This document shows positions 18,796 to 28,372 of a stretch of 64,000 nt of DNA, one piece after another; the stretch's first letter is position 1, and every line of letters starts with the position of its first letter. A program made the position numbers and the translations under genes. The notes under the pieces were generated by a model. The model saw nothing but the letters and a program-made list of their open reading frames with translations. It made no database searches and was not told where the DNA came from. Source of the DNA: CAZSSM01 sp964609385 (GTDB taxonomy: Bacteria > Planctomycetota > Planctomycetia > Isosphaerales > Isosphaeraceae); assembly GCA_964609385.1 (NCBI GenBank), contig CAZSSM010000039.1, positions 1 to 64,000 of the forward strand, given 5' to 3'.

Positions 18796-19204
18796 ACTTC
18801 ACGGGCCTGGCCACTGGTGTGCGCCAATTCACGGACACCCCCTCTGCTTTTTATGGCTGTGTTGTTGTCGTTCCGCCTCTCGCTCTGTAGATTCTCGATG
18901 CGGGATGCGGACCACTGCTCGATGCAGGGCAGTGGGCATGCGACCAAGCGTGAGGATACGCGTCCGTTGCAGGACGGTCGTTTTCCGCATGAATTGAGGA
19001 GGGGTCGGGGGGACGACGACGTCGGAGTCCCTCCACCCTCAACCGCAGGGACCGGGGCTCGATCGCGTGGTGGCGGCGAGACGGTTCGTTCCACCGCCGG
19101 TCGACGTCTCGACCCATTGACTGGGATTTGTGGTCGGTCTCGCGACTCATCGGGAATTGCCGAGCCATTGTGACTGGAAATGCAGCCAACACCGCTGTTC
19201 TCTC
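18796..19204. other. intergenic region, 409 bp, between convergent genes
   Basis: This separates metG (plus) from the phosphatase gene (minus). CCACTGC (18912-18918) and GCAGTGG (18929-18935) form a 7-bp stem with a 10-base loop that could end metG transcription, though no T-run follows. No coding sequence is supported. Confidence 0.4.
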
Positions 19205-20035
19205 TCAACGTCGAGGGGTCGGTCGTGGGCCGGAGGCCGCCCGAATGTCCCGGGCGCGGTCCCAGGCCTGATCGGGCCAGCGGTCACCGGGCTCAGGTGC
19301 TGAGATGTCGGAGGTCCCTGGCGGATGGTCGGGATCACGGTAGTGCTCCTCGACGAACCGGAGGAACCGTGAAGGCTGATGGGCCAAGCCTTGCCGATCG
19401 AGCCAGCCTTGGTATTCGATCAAGGGCTCGTGGAGGTGCTCCGGACCGCCGATCGGGACGTGCCCGTGCCAGATCGTGAAGGCCGCGTGCGCGTCTCGGA
19501 CCGGGTCTCCGGTCTGGGTCAGCCGATAGATCGCCGAGGCCAAGCCGGTGCGGTCCGATCCCGACTTGCAGTGGATCAGGATCGGATAGGGTGCGTGTTC
19601 GAAGAGGGCGATGAGCCGGAGTAGCTCGGGTCGGCTCGGGCGCCTGGTGGCCGACATCGGCAGGTCGTAGAACCGGACGTTGACGTCGCGGAGCGTCTCG
19701 ACCTCGTGGACATACCAAGGGTCCAACGGCGATCCTCCGCGCAGGTTGAGCACGGACTGGAGGTCATGGGTGACCACCCAATCGGCCAAGCCGTTGCCTG
19801 GCTGCCGGCTCCGATAGATCTGTCCGGGCTCGACCACGCCCCAGTTGCTCAGGAACAACGGGCGATGGAACAGAACGATCGCCACCAGGGCGATCAGCCC
19901 CAAGCCGGCCAGCATGGTTCGACGTCGAAACCCTCGGCGCCGCGATTGGATCGACGGATCTGGCGGATCCAAGGTCACTGAGACCGTGGTCGTGGACATG
20001 GGGCTGGATCGGGTTCGGGGCGTTTGCTCGGGCAT
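19205..20035 (-). CDS. membrane-anchored dual-specificity/tyrosine protein phosphatase
   Basis: A 276-residue protein with a start at ATG 20035, six bases after GGAG. A short disordered N-terminus leads to one transmembrane helix (about residues 41-58). The cysteine-based phosphatase domain has the P-loop HCKSGSDRTG at residues 155-164, with nucleophile Cys156 and the transition-state Arg. The YRSRQPG and SVLNLRGG segments match DSP/Siw14-like phosphatases, which act on phosphotyrosine or inositol pyrophosphates. The orientation of the helix puts the domain outside or just inside the membrane; this cannot be settled by eye. It is transcribed away from the chemosensory locus. Confidence 0.88.
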   Translation of the reverse strand: MPEQTPRTRSSPMSTTTVSVTLDPPDPSIQSRRRGFRRRTMLAGLGLIALVAIVLFHRPLFLSNWGVVEPGQIYRSRQPGNGLADWVVTHDLQSVLNLRGGSPLDPWYVHEVETLRDVNVRFYDLPMSATRRPSRPELLRLIALFEHAPYPILIHCKSGSDRTGLASAIYRLTQTGDPVRDAHAAFTIWHGHVPIGGPEHLHEPLIEYQGWLDRQGLAHQPSRFLRFVEEHYRDPDHPPGTSDISAPEPGDRWPDQAWDRARDIRAASGPRPTPRR

Positions 20036-20448
20036 GCTCAACTCCGCGAAGCCCGGCGTCGCCGGGTGTTTCGATCCCATCTGATGTCCGGTCGGTCCGG
20101 TCGCCGCACGCGGTCTCCGACGCTTAGTTGCCGGCAAAGACCCACGCGCCGACCGGAGTCGATCGTCGGAGAAGATAGTCGAGGCGCCCCGACGGTCAAG
20201 TCGACCGCTCGGTCGCTGGACCGTCGATCGGTCGTGGGATCGGTTCGAATCGGTGGTGACTGTTGGTCCGGCTTCGCGATGTGTCCTAGGCTTCGAGGGA
20301 TTCGGTCGACAACACGGAGGCCGACGCGAGGAGGCGATGAGCTGAGCGGCGTGGCGGGCGCGGGGGACGATCGACGAGACCGGGCCGGTCGCCGATGCCC
20401 CATCGATTGATCCACGGATTCCCCGGCCCCAGGCGGACATCAAGCGTG
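20036..20448. other. divergent intergenic region, 413 bp
   Basis: This lies between the phosphatase gene (minus) and the first gene of the chemosensory locus (plus), and so contains the likely main promoter of that locus. No clear sigma-70 boxes or operators were recognised. Confidence 0.4.
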
Positions 20449-20838
20449 ATGAGTGGTAGCGAGGAATTCGGAGCCGGCGCGACCGAGTCGCTCCTAGCGG
20501 CCATCGAGCAAGTCCGCCGCGTGCTCGACGAGGCGATCGACCGTTGCCACGACGACTTGGACTCGACACATCGACGAGCCGAGGAGAGCGCCGAGTTCGA
20601 CAGGTCGTCCCCTGAAAGCGACATCGACGACCAACCGGACGACCGCGACGCCTTGAGCGATCGGGAACCCGCCGGTGCGTATCCGGAGGCCTGGTCCGAC
20701 GAAGTCGAGTCGGCCCGCGAACCGGACGACCCTCGGCATCGGCTCGACCAGTTGGCCAAACACCTCAACGCCCAACTCCGTCGCTCGACACCGACCGATC
20801 CGGACGACGACGGCGATCTCCGGACGATCGGACGCTGA
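20449..20838 (+). CDS. small acidic helical protein, first gene of chemosensory locus
   Basis: A 129-residue protein very rich in Asp, Glu and Arg, with no membrane segment. Residues 12-35 (ESLLAAIEQVRRVLDEAI) and 95-112 (RLDQLAKHLNAQL) are likely amphipathic helices flanking a disordered acidic middle. No family was recognised. The start at ATG 20449 is chosen to give the shortest sensible N-terminus; ATG 20395 is possible and neither has a strong ribosome-binding site. It is 28 bp ahead of the cheW-like gene and probably co-transcribed. A scaffold or receptor-array accessory role is only inference. Confidence 0.65.
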   Translation: MSGSEEFGAGATESLLAAIEQVRRVLDEAIDRCHDDLDSTHRRAEESAEFDRSSPESDIDDQPDDRDALSDREPAGAYPEAWSDEVESAREPDDPRHRLDQLAKHLNAQLRRSTPTDPDDDGDLRTIGR

Positions 20839-20866
20839 CCCGATCCCGAATCTACGGACGCCCACG

Positions 20867-21550
20867 ATGAGCACGGCAACGCACAACACGAAACCCGAGG
20901 ACGCTGACGGTCATCCCGACCCCTGCGGCTATTTCCAGTTCTGGTCGCACGGCCGGAGCTACGCGGTCGCCCTGGAGTCGGTCGATCAGGTGATCCGGAT
21001 GGATCGGTTAATCCCGATCCCGTTCGTCCCGCCGACGTTGCTGGGCTTGGGTCTGCTCCGTCGCGATGCGATGCCGGTCTTCGTGCTGGAGCCGGATCAC
21101 CCCATGACCGAGCCATCGACGTCCGAGACACCCACCAAGGTCACCGCCACGCCCTGGACGGCCACCCATCCGTCCGAAGAGGGCTCCGCCCACGAGCCGG
21201 CCGCCACTGACCCGGAGCGTCCAGTCGTACTGGTGCTTCGGGGGACGATGGGCCGTTGGGGCCTGGCCATCGACCGTCGGCAGACAAACGTCCGCGAGGG
21301 TCGGGCCCCCGAATCGGGTACGCCGGCCCCCGGCTACGATGCGGCGATCCCCGGGGCGACCGGCTGGGTCCGCCACGGCGACCGGATCTCGACGCTCCTG
21401 GACGTCGATGCGGCCTGGTCCGGCCATCACGCCCAGATCCAATGGCGTTACCAAAACCCGTTGACGACCAACCCGGGTGAGCCCGCGCCCAGCTCCGAAG
21501 ACGAGCTGTCGACGGACTTGTGGCCTGGCCCGGATTCGAAGACCCCCTGA
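20867..21550 (+). CDS. cheW: CheW-like coupling protein
   Basis: A 227-residue protein with the CheW beta-barrel pattern. The first half reads YFQFWSHGRSYAVALESVDQV and then IPFVPPTLLGLGLLRRDAMPVF, and the second half has VLVLRGTMGRWGLAIDRR and a final GDRISTLLDVD strand. CheW links receptors to CheA. It is larger than the typical 160 residues because of a Thr/Glu/Pro-rich insert of about 55 residues between the two halves and a disordered acidic tail. It sits 14 bp before the receptor gene, so the set is probably translated together. Confidence 0.85.
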   Translation: MSTATHNTKPEDADGHPDPCGYFQFWSHGRSYAVALESVDQVIRMDRLIPIPFVPPTLLGLGLLRRDAMPVFVLEPDHPMTEPSTSETPTKVTATPWTATHPSEEGSAHEPAATDPERPVVLVLRGTMGRWGLAIDRRQTNVREGRAPESGTPAPGYDAAIPGATGWVRHGDRISTLLDVDAAWSGHHAQIQWRYQNPLTTNPGEPAPSSEDELSTDLWPGPDSKTP

Positions 21551-21564
21551 GGAGAGGCTCCGCG

Positions 21565-22962
21565 ATGCTCGCGCGTGTCGGATCGGGACTCATCACGACG
21601 TTGTGGACGGGCGCGGCGATCGGCCTGGCCGCGGGATCGGCGGCCTTGGTGGCCGTGGCGGCCCTCGGCGGTGTGTTGACGCCGGTAGGCGGAGGGCTCG
21701 GCCTAACCATCGCAGTCGCGCTGGGTGGCCTGGGTGAACTGGCTCGCGCCCGGTTCTTCCCCGCCGAGTTGTTCGAGCGCGACGGGTCGTTGGAAGAGGC
21801 GTTGGCCTCGCCGGAACTCTTGCCGGCAGCCTCGACGAATCGTTCGGCCCAACGGGGATTCCTGGGCACGCGCGACGACCGCTTGGAGCGACTGATTCAA
21901 GCACTAGCCTCGGCCGATCCGGAGTTGGGCCCGCAGGCGGCGGCGGCCCTAGCCCGTCGCGGTGCCGATGCGGCCGTGACCGTCCTGGAACACTGCCTGG
22001 TGCGGATCGGTCAGGAATCGAGCCAGTTGGGTCGGGTCGCCGAGCACCTGGCCGCCGGTGCCAACGGTCAATCCAAGGCTGTCGGTCGGACCACCACGAC
22101 CGTCGAGCGGCTCTCGGCGCGGATCGACCGGATCTCGCAGAACGCTGAGGCCGCCACGCAGGCCAGCGAACTGACCTCCTCGGAAGCCCGTCGCGGCCTG
22201 GAGCAGGTCCACGAGGTCATCGGCGGCATGGAGCAGTTGGTCACCAGCGCCGAGGCTAACGGTCGCAAGGTCCGACGTCTGGGCGATCGCTCGACCGAAA
22301 TCAGCGAGTTCGTCGAGATGATCAGCGGGATCTCGAGCCGGACCGACATGCTGGCGCTCAATGCGACCATCGAGTCGGTCCGCGCCGGCGAGCACGGCCG
22401 CGGCTTCGCCGTCGTCGCCGAGGAGATCCGCAAGCTCTCGGACCGCACCGCGCAGGCCACCAAGGAAATCGAAGGGCTCGTTGAGGCGATCCAGGCCGAC
22501 ACCCACGAGTGCATCCGGGCCCTCGGCGAGGAACAGACCCGGATCCGTCGCCAGGCCGAACAGGCCCAACTGGCCGGCGAGGCCTTGCAGCGGATCGGCG
22601 ATGTGGCCGCCCAGAGCGTCCGCCAGGTCGAGGGGATCTCGCAGTCGGCCACCGACCAAGTCCGGTCCACCGGCGAACTCGTGGCCAGCATGCAGCAGAT
22701 TAGCGAGACGGCCCGTCGGAGCCAGGAATCGGCCGACCAGGCCCGAGTCCTCGTCGACTCGCTGGACCGTCGATGCGCGCCGCTGAACCAACTCGGTCCG
22801 GGTCGAGAATCCAACCCCAACAGAGGTGCACGAGCCACAACGCGTCGTCGACGCGCCGCTGAGCCATCGGCCCGACGTCGGGCTACCTCCGAGCGAACCG
22901 AGGCCGGTGCGCGTTCCAACGCCGAGACGGCCTATGACCCCGCCGCTGAGCCCCGATCATGA
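21565..22962 (+). CDS. methyl-accepting chemotaxis-like receptor without a sensor domain
   Basis: A 465-residue protein after a clear GGAGAGG site. Two closely spaced hydrophobic helices (about residues 9-35 and 38-55) with almost no loop anchor it, so there is no periplasmic ligand domain. A helical region leads into an MCP signalling domain with the tip motif ISGISSRTDMLALNATIES and RAGEHGRGFAVVAEEIR. The C-terminal 60 residues are basic and disordered and lack a CheR-docking pentapeptide. Its stop codon overlaps the start of cheA by 4 bp. It probably senses cytoplasmic or membrane cues, or a partner protein, rather than an external ligand. Confidence 0.88.
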   Translation: MLARVGSGLITTLWTGAAIGLAAGSAALVAVAALGGVLTPVGGGLGLTIAVALGGLGELARARFFPAELFERDGSLEEALASPELLPAASTNRSAQRGFLGTRDDRLERLIQALASADPELGPQAAAALARRGADAAVTVLEHCLVRIGQESSQLGRVAEHLAAGANGQSKAVGRTTTTVERLSARIDRISQNAEAATQASELTSSEARRGLEQVHEVIGGMEQLVTSAEANGRKVRRLGDRSTEISEFVEMISGISSRTDMLALNATIESVRAGEHGRGFAVVAEEIRKLSDRTAQATKEIEGLVEAIQADTHECIRALGEEQTRIRRQAEQAQLAGEALQRIGDVAAQSVRQVEGISQSATDQVRSTGELVASMQQISETARRSQESADQARVLVDSLDRRCAPLNQLGPGRESNPNRGARATTRRRRAAEPSARRRATSERTEAGARSNAETAYDPAAEPRS

Positions 22963-25900
22963 GCCGACGCGACGAACAACTCACCCTTCAAATTGCCGAG
23001 ACCCTGGTCCATCTCGGCGCCGACTTCGCCTCCAGCGCGCCGACCCATCCCCGCGATGCGCTGAACGGCCTGGCCCAGCTCGCCCCAAAGGGACCGGCCG
23101 CCCGTGCCCTGGAGCTTCTGGCCCGGCTGGCCGAACACCGATGCCAGCTCCTCGACCAACCTGGCCGTCCGGGGGAGGCCGAAGTGGTCGCCACGCTCTT
23201 GGAAAGCCAAGTCGGTGCGGTGGCCGAGACCCTGCTCGCGCCCGTTGGCGCCGACGAAGGTCTGCAGCAGTGCCTTCGGACGCTTGAGGAAACGATCCAG
23301 AGTCTTGAGGCGAACCCGACCGAATCGGCCACGCAGATCATGGCTGAGCGACCCGATCCACGACAGCAACCAGCTTCGGACCTCGGGAGCTCGAGCCCCA
23401 ACAGTCCGGCCGAAGCGTTCGGCGCGTTGTTCGAGGACGACGACCTCGGCGCGGCCGAAGGCGAGGAGTCCAGCGATGGCCTGGCCGGGTTCCTCGCCAT
23501 GTTGGCCCATCCTGGCCAGGACAACGCGGGTGCGGAGAAGGCCGTCGCCGACCCGGATCCGAAGAGCGACACTTCGCTTGCTCCTCGATCGCGTGACCGG
23601 TCCCAGTCGCCTCAACGTGCCAAGCCGGCCCAGGTCGAAACGCCTCAGCCGACCACCGACTCCAAATTGGGTCCGATCTTCGAGGATGACTACGCGGCGA
23701 GCCCGGGGGATCAGGACGCTATGGCCAAGCTGATGGCCATGATGTCCGGCGGCGCAGACGCCCCCAAGCCCAAAGTCGAGCCGAAGCCTGAAGTGGCGAC
23801 CAAACTGCCCGGCGATCACGCCCCACAAAACGATCGGGGGAATCGATCCGCTCCCGCGACGCCTTCGACGCCCTCCCCGCAAGTCTCGGCCGCGCCTCCC
23901 GCCGCTGCGTCGTCCCCGAGTTCGGGCGACGAGGACTTGCAGTCCGAACTCAACGCGATGCTGGCCCTGGATGAAGAGCTGCGCATGGCCTTTCTGGCCG
24001 ATGCGGAGGATCTCTCCGATCGGCTCGGCGATCTGGTGGCCACCCTCGATGCTCAGGGCGCCACGCCCGACCGGCTCGGCGACCTCTGCCGATGCCTGCA
24101 CACGCTCAAAGGGGCTGCCGGCAGCATCGGCCTGATGAAGTTGGGCGAGCAAGTGCACCGCCTGGAGGACACGATCCAGGAAGAGGCCCCCAAAGAAGGT
24201 CCGTTGCCCGACCCGCTCCGTGACCGGATCCACGGCTGTCTGGAACTGGTCGACTCAGCCATCGGACGGCTCCGGGATGGCCCAGAAGCCGGCGGACCCG
24301 AGCCGACCGCAACCTCGACCGACGCGACCGATCCATCAGCCCCTCAAAGTCCTTCGACCGCCGAATCCGACGGGCCTCATCCGGCGATTGGCTCGGACCA
24401 CGAAGCCCAAGCCGAATCGACCACAACGACCCAGACCCTGGCCGGTCCGGTTCGGAGCGCGGCGCCGGCGGCCACCTCCAGCGGCGAGACGTTGCTCCGC
24501 GTGCCCAGCGTGCGGGTCGACCGCCTGATGGACCTGGTCGGCGACCTGGTCCTACGTCGTGGGACCTGGGCCAAGCAGTCGGTGGCCTTACAAGGGTTCG
24601 CCGCCGAGGCCCGGCTGAGTCGGAACCGGTTACTGGCCGACATCGATCGTCTGGGCGACCTCAACGTCGGCTTGGCCGAGCCGCTCCGCTGGCAGATCGA
24701 GCACCTGGCGCGTCGACTCTCGGAGCAGGCCGGTGACCTGGCCGCCTTGGCCGAGACGGCGCGGGCGGCCACCGGACCGGTCCGCGATGACGGCGAGGCC
24801 CTGGCCCAAACGACGCTCCAACTCTGGACCGAGCTGCAGTCGATCCGCGTCGTCCCAGTGCGCGGCCTGTTCCAACGACTCACCCGCGCCGCGCAGGACG
24901 CGGCCCGGGTCGAGGGCCGCCGAATCGCCGTGATCACCGACGGGGAGCAGACTGGCATGGACCGCTCGGTCCAGGACAAGGCCTACGAGCCCCTGTTGCA
25001 CTTGGTCCGCAACGCCGTCGGCCACGGCATCGAACCGCCCGAACAACGACGCGCTGCGGGTAAAGCCGAGCAGGGCACCATCCGGATCGCGGCGCGTCGT
25101 GAGGGCAACACGCTGACCCTGGAGATCCGCGACGACGGGCGCGGCCTGGACCGCCAGCGGATCTTGGAGAAAGCGCGGCGGGTCGGCCTGATCGGTCCCG
25201 ACGAGCAACCCTCGTCGGTCGAGCGGATCGACCAGTTGATCTTCGAGCCAGGCTTCTCCACACGGGATGCGGCCAACGCGATCGCCGGGCGCGGCGTCGG
25301 CATGGACGTGGTCAGCCGCGAGGTGGCCAACCTCCACGGGACGATCCATCTGGAGAGCGAGCCCGGCCACGGCTGCCGGATCGCCATCCGCCTGCCAGCG
25401 CGGGTGGCCCTGGAACCGGCAATGGTCTTCGGCGTCGGCGACCACCTGGTGGCCCTGCCGATCGCGGTCCTGGAGCGGATCGGACTGGCCCCGGAGCCCG
25501 ATCAGATCCCGCCGCGGGTCGGCCAACCGATCACCCTGTCCGATGGACCGGCCGCCTACGTGCCATTGGAACCGCTGCTGGGCTTCCCCCCGACTTCCCC
25601 CCCCGCGCCACGGTCATGTCCTAAGCTGCTTTTGGTGAGGACGGCCAACCAGCGCTTGGCCGTGGCCGTCGAGCGGATCGTCGGCCCGGAGGAGTTGGTG
25701 ATCCGACCGCTCGACCCGTTGCTGGCAGGCCACCCGGCCTTGGCCGGGACCAGCCTCTCGACCGAGGGCGCGATGATCCTGCTGCTCGATCCGACTGGTC
25801 TGGCCCGATTGGCCCAGCGATGTCTCGGCCCGGTGCCTCGACCCGCTCAGCCGACGCCCGATCCGATCGCACGGCCCGGGCGCGTGCTGGTCGTCGACGA

Positions 25901-26324
25901 CTCGGTCAGCGCCCGCAAGGTGGCCCGACGCCACCTCCGAGGGCTCGGCCTGGAGGTCGACGAGGCCGTCGACGGCCTGGATGCTTTGGGGCGGCTCCGA
26001 GACGACGACGCCAACTATTGCCTGGTCCTCAGCGACCTAGAGATGCCCCGGATGGACGGCGCCGAATTGCTCTCGGAGCTGGATCGGCTCGGGATCCTGG
26101 CCACCACTCCAGTCGTCGTGGCCACCACGAGGACCGATGAGCCAACCCGACGCACCGTGCTCAGTCGGGGCGCCCACGCCATCCTGCCCAAACCGATCGC
26201 GCCGGACGCCTGGAACGATCCGATCCTGAAACTGGCACGCTCCGGGCCAGTCCAGCCGGTCGCCGTCGCGGTCGACTTGGGATCGCAACCGAATCGCGAA
26301 GAACATGGATCGGAGGACCGTTGA
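22959..26324 (+). CDS. cheA: hybrid chemotaxis histidine kinase CheA with C-terminal receiver
   Basis: A 1121-residue protein. A helical N-terminal domain (1-120) and a long disordered Pro/Asp-rich region (120-325) are unlike standard CheA. The HPt domain follows with the phospho-His in LHTLKGAAGS (His381), then dimerisation helices, the HATPase with N-box HLVRNAVGHGIE (about 681-692) and G-box GRGVGMDVV, and a CheW-like domain (about 810-950). A receiver ends the protein (970-1095, phospho-Asp1026 in LSDLEMPRMDG). The N-box Asp of NAVDHG is Gly here. The attached receiver may act as a phosphate sink or intramolecular acceptor. Start ATG overlaps the receptor stop. Confidence 0.93.
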   Translation: MSRRDEQLTLQIAETLVHLGADFASSAPTHPRDALNGLAQLAPKGPAARALELLARLAEHRCQLLDQPGRPGEAEVVATLLESQVGAVAETLLAPVGADEGLQQCLRTLEETIQSLEANPTESATQIMAERPDPRQQPASDLGSSSPNSPAEAFGALFEDDDLGAAEGEESSDGLAGFLAMLAHPGQDNAGAEKAVADPDPKSDTSLAPRSRDRSQSPQRAKPAQVETPQPTTDSKLGPIFEDDYAASPGDQDAMAKLMAMMSGGADAPKPKVEPKPEVATKLPGDHAPQNDRGNRSAPATPSTPSPQVSAAPPAAASSPSSGDEDLQSELNAMLALDEELRMAFLADAEDLSDRLGDLVATLDAQGATPDRLGDLCRCLHTLKGAAGSIGLMKLGEQVHRLEDTIQEEAPKEGPLPDPLRDRIHGCLELVDSAIGRLRDGPEAGGPEPTATSTDATDPSAPQSPSTAESDGPHPAIGSDHEAQAESTTTTQTLAGPVRSAAPAATSSGETLLRVPSVRVDRLMDLVGDLVLRRGTWAKQSVALQGFAAEARLSRNRLLADIDRLGDLNVGLAEPLRWQIEHLARRLSEQAGDLAALAETARAATGPVRDDGEALAQTTLQLWTELQSIRVVPVRGLFQRLTRAAQDAARVEGRRIAVITDGEQTGMDRSVQDKAYEPLLHLVRNAVGHGIEPPEQRRAAGKAEQGTIRIAARREGNTLTLEIRDDGRGLDRQRILEKARRVGLIGPDEQPSSVERIDQLIFEPGFSTRDAANAIAGRGVGMDVVSREVANLHGTIHLESEPGHGCRIAIRLPARVALEPAMVFGVGDHLVALPIAVLERIGLAPEPDQIPPRVGQPITLSDGPAAYVPLEPLLGFPPTSPPAPRSCPKLLLVRTANQRLAVAVERIVGPEELVIRPLDPLLAGHPALAGTSLSTEGAMILLLDPTGLARLAQRCLGPVPRPAQPTPDPIARPGRVLVVDDSVSARKVARRHLRGLGLEVDEAVDGLDALGRLRDDDANYCLVLSDLEMPRMDGAELLSELDRLGILATTPVVVATTRTDEPTRRTVLSRGAHAILPKPIAPDAWNDPILKLARSGPVQPVAVAVDLGSQPNREEHGSEDR

Positions 26325-26651
26325 CCCGCGCCGACCCAGACCCATCGCTTGACGTCCCTGCGCGTCGCATCCGATCTCTCAGCTTCGAGCCGTTGCGGAC
26401 GAGACGTCACTGCGATAACGCGTCCACTTACGACCTATTCTAACGTGTGACGTCCTCGAGCGATCACACGTTTGGGAGAGAAACGTCCCGTGGTCGAACC
26501 TGCTCATCACGACCAGTTCCTTCCGTATCCGTCCCATGCGGTGCGGGTCGGCGTCGCGTTCCCGGATCTGACGATCCCGGGAGGATCGGAGGCGCGGCCC
26601 CGCCGATCGCGGCCCGCCAGCCCATCCGACATCCGTTGATAGGGGATCATC
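26325..26651. other. intergenic region, 327 bp, inside the chemosensory locus
   Basis: This lies between cheA and the response-regulator gene, long enough for an internal promoter. TTGCGG at 26393-26398 is followed at 17 bp by TAACGC, a poor -10. No coding sequence was seen. Confidence 0.4.
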
Positions 26652-28187
26652 ATGCAGTCGCCGCAGGTGTTGGTCATTGACGACAGCCTGACCATTCGCA
26701 AGATGGTCGAGTGCCACCTGTCCCAGGCCGGATATCGGGTCCTGTTGGCACCCGACGCCGACTCCGGGCTGGCCGTGGCGCAACAGGCGCAACCCGACCT
26801 GATCCTGCTGGACCACCAACTCCCGGGAACCACCGGGGTCGAAGTGGCCCAGGGCCTGCTGGAGAGCGAAGCGACCGCCGGGATCCCCGTCGTGATCAGC
26901 TCGGCGCTGCGCAACCGGGCCTTCGCCAGCTATACCGACCTGCCCAACGTCGTCGATCAGATCCCCAAGCCGTTCACCCCGGAACTGCTCAAGAGCGGCG
27001 TCTCCAACGCCCTGGAGACCGGCCTACGGGTCGTCCGCGCCCAGCGTGAAGGCACCGCGCTGCCCGACGTGCTCGAAGGCGAAGCCAACGACTCGGCCCT
27101 GGAAGGTGACCTGGAGGCGATTTCGCTCCGCGCCGTCTTCGACTTCCTCAACAACGCGCACCTCAACGGGCAGTTGACCGTCGAAGTGGATCAGGGCCGG
27201 ATTCGATTCGCCCTCTCGGGTGGACGGATCCAGGCGGCCGTTTCGGGCACGATTACCCCCGAGCAAATCCAACCCTGTCTGCCGCCCGAGATGAGCGACC
27301 TGACCCCGATGCTCAGCCTGACCTTGGCCGAACGCCAAGACGCCCGGATGTCAGGCATGGTCCGGCTCTTGGAACAGAGCCTCTCCGACCCGAGACGGCT
27401 CCGCGCCCTGCTCCGGGTCCAGGCGGCGATCCTGACCTACTGGGCCATGTCCAACGCCCGGGGCCGGTTCCGGTTCGAGACCCAATTGACCGTCCCGCCG
27501 ATGTATCAGGCCTTCCCGCTCCAGATCAGTCTGCCGGCCCTCCTGGTCGAGGGGGCGAGGCGCTGTGCTGACTTTGCCCAGACGCCCGATCTCGGTGAGC
27601 ACATCTTCGCTCGTCAGACCCCGCGTGGCGGCAACCTCGACCGCGCCGGCCTCTCGCCGACGGTTCTCAAGTTGCACGCCATGTTCGATGGATCCCAAGA
27701 CCTCGAGACGCTCAGCCGCTCCACCGGGCTCGACCTGATCGAGTTGGCCGCCGTCGCCCAGGGCCTAGCCCTCAGCGGGCTGGTCGAACGGCGGACCTGC
27801 AACACCGAGGTCTCCATCCTCGTGCTCGAGGACGACGCCGAGACTGTTCGGGCGATCCAACGCGTCCTCGGCGGCGAGGGCAGCGGCTACCAACTCAAGC
27901 TTGTCCGCGATCGCGTCGGCGCTCAGTTGCTGATGCGTCGGAGCCGCTTCGACATCGTCCTGATGGCCTTCGATCACACCGACCAAGAGCCCTTCTACCA
28001 GGCCGCTCGCGAACAGACCGGTCAGGAGACCCGCTACATCGGCATCGTCGGGATCCAAGAGGAGAGCCAGATCGACCGCATCGACACCCTGGGCCTGGAC
28101 GGCATCATCCATCGGCCCGTCAACGAAGCCGACCTGGCCGATACGGTGCGCCATCTGCTCCAGGCCCCGGCTCAGGCCATCGCCTGA
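26652..28187 (+). CDS. response regulator: receiver - PATAN (DUF4388) - pseudo-receiver
   Basis: A 511-residue protein. The N-terminal receiver (1-125) has the acidic pair Asp10/Asp11, phospho-Asp54 in LLDHQLPG and Lys106 in IPKPF, so it can be phosphorylated, presumably by the adjacent CheA. The middle (about 140-360) has the EGDLEAISLRAVFDFLNN start typical of PATAN/DUF4388 domains, known from PatA and PixE-like regulators of motility and cell polarity. The C-terminal 125 residues are receiver-like, but the phospho-Asp position is Ala (VLMAFDHT) and the Lys is Arg (IHRPV), so this copy is a pseudo-receiver. No DNA-binding domain is present. Confidence 0.9.
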   Translation: MQSPQVLVIDDSLTIRKMVECHLSQAGYRVLLAPDADSGLAVAQQAQPDLILLDHQLPGTTGVEVAQGLLESEATAGIPVVISSALRNRAFASYTDLPNVVDQIPKPFTPELLKSGVSNALETGLRVVRAQREGTALPDVLEGEANDSALEGDLEAISLRAVFDFLNNAHLNGQLTVEVDQGRIRFALSGGRIQAAVSGTITPEQIQPCLPPEMSDLTPMLSLTLAERQDARMSGMVRLLEQSLSDPRRLRALLRVQAAILTYWAMSNARGRFRFETQLTVPPMYQAFPLQISLPALLVEGARRCADFAQTPDLGEHIFARQTPRGGNLDRAGLSPTVLKLHAMFDGSQDLETLSRSTGLDLIELAAVAQGLALSGLVERRTCNTEVSILVLEDDAETVRAIQRVLGGEGSGYQLKLVRDRVGAQLLMRRSRFDIVLMAFDHTDQEPFYQAAREQTGQETRYIGIVGIQEESQIDRIDTLGLDGIIHRPVNEADLADTVRHLLQAPAQAIA

Positions 28188-28372
28188 GTCGGCCCCGACA
28201 CTGAGCTGAGCCGCCACGAGGGAGCCCATCGCACGGGCTCAGGGAGACCGGCCTCGACCACCGCCTCGACTCGAGAACTGCGTCGTCTACCGGCCGCGAC
28301 GACCGCCCGCGCCTTTTCTCGCGGCGACGGCCGATCACGACCAGGACCGAACCTATCCAGGGGATCCGGACT

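Noticed and set aside
22932..24233. 433-codon minus-strand frame
   Set aside because: Shadow of the CheA N-terminal region; Gly/Arg-rich composition.
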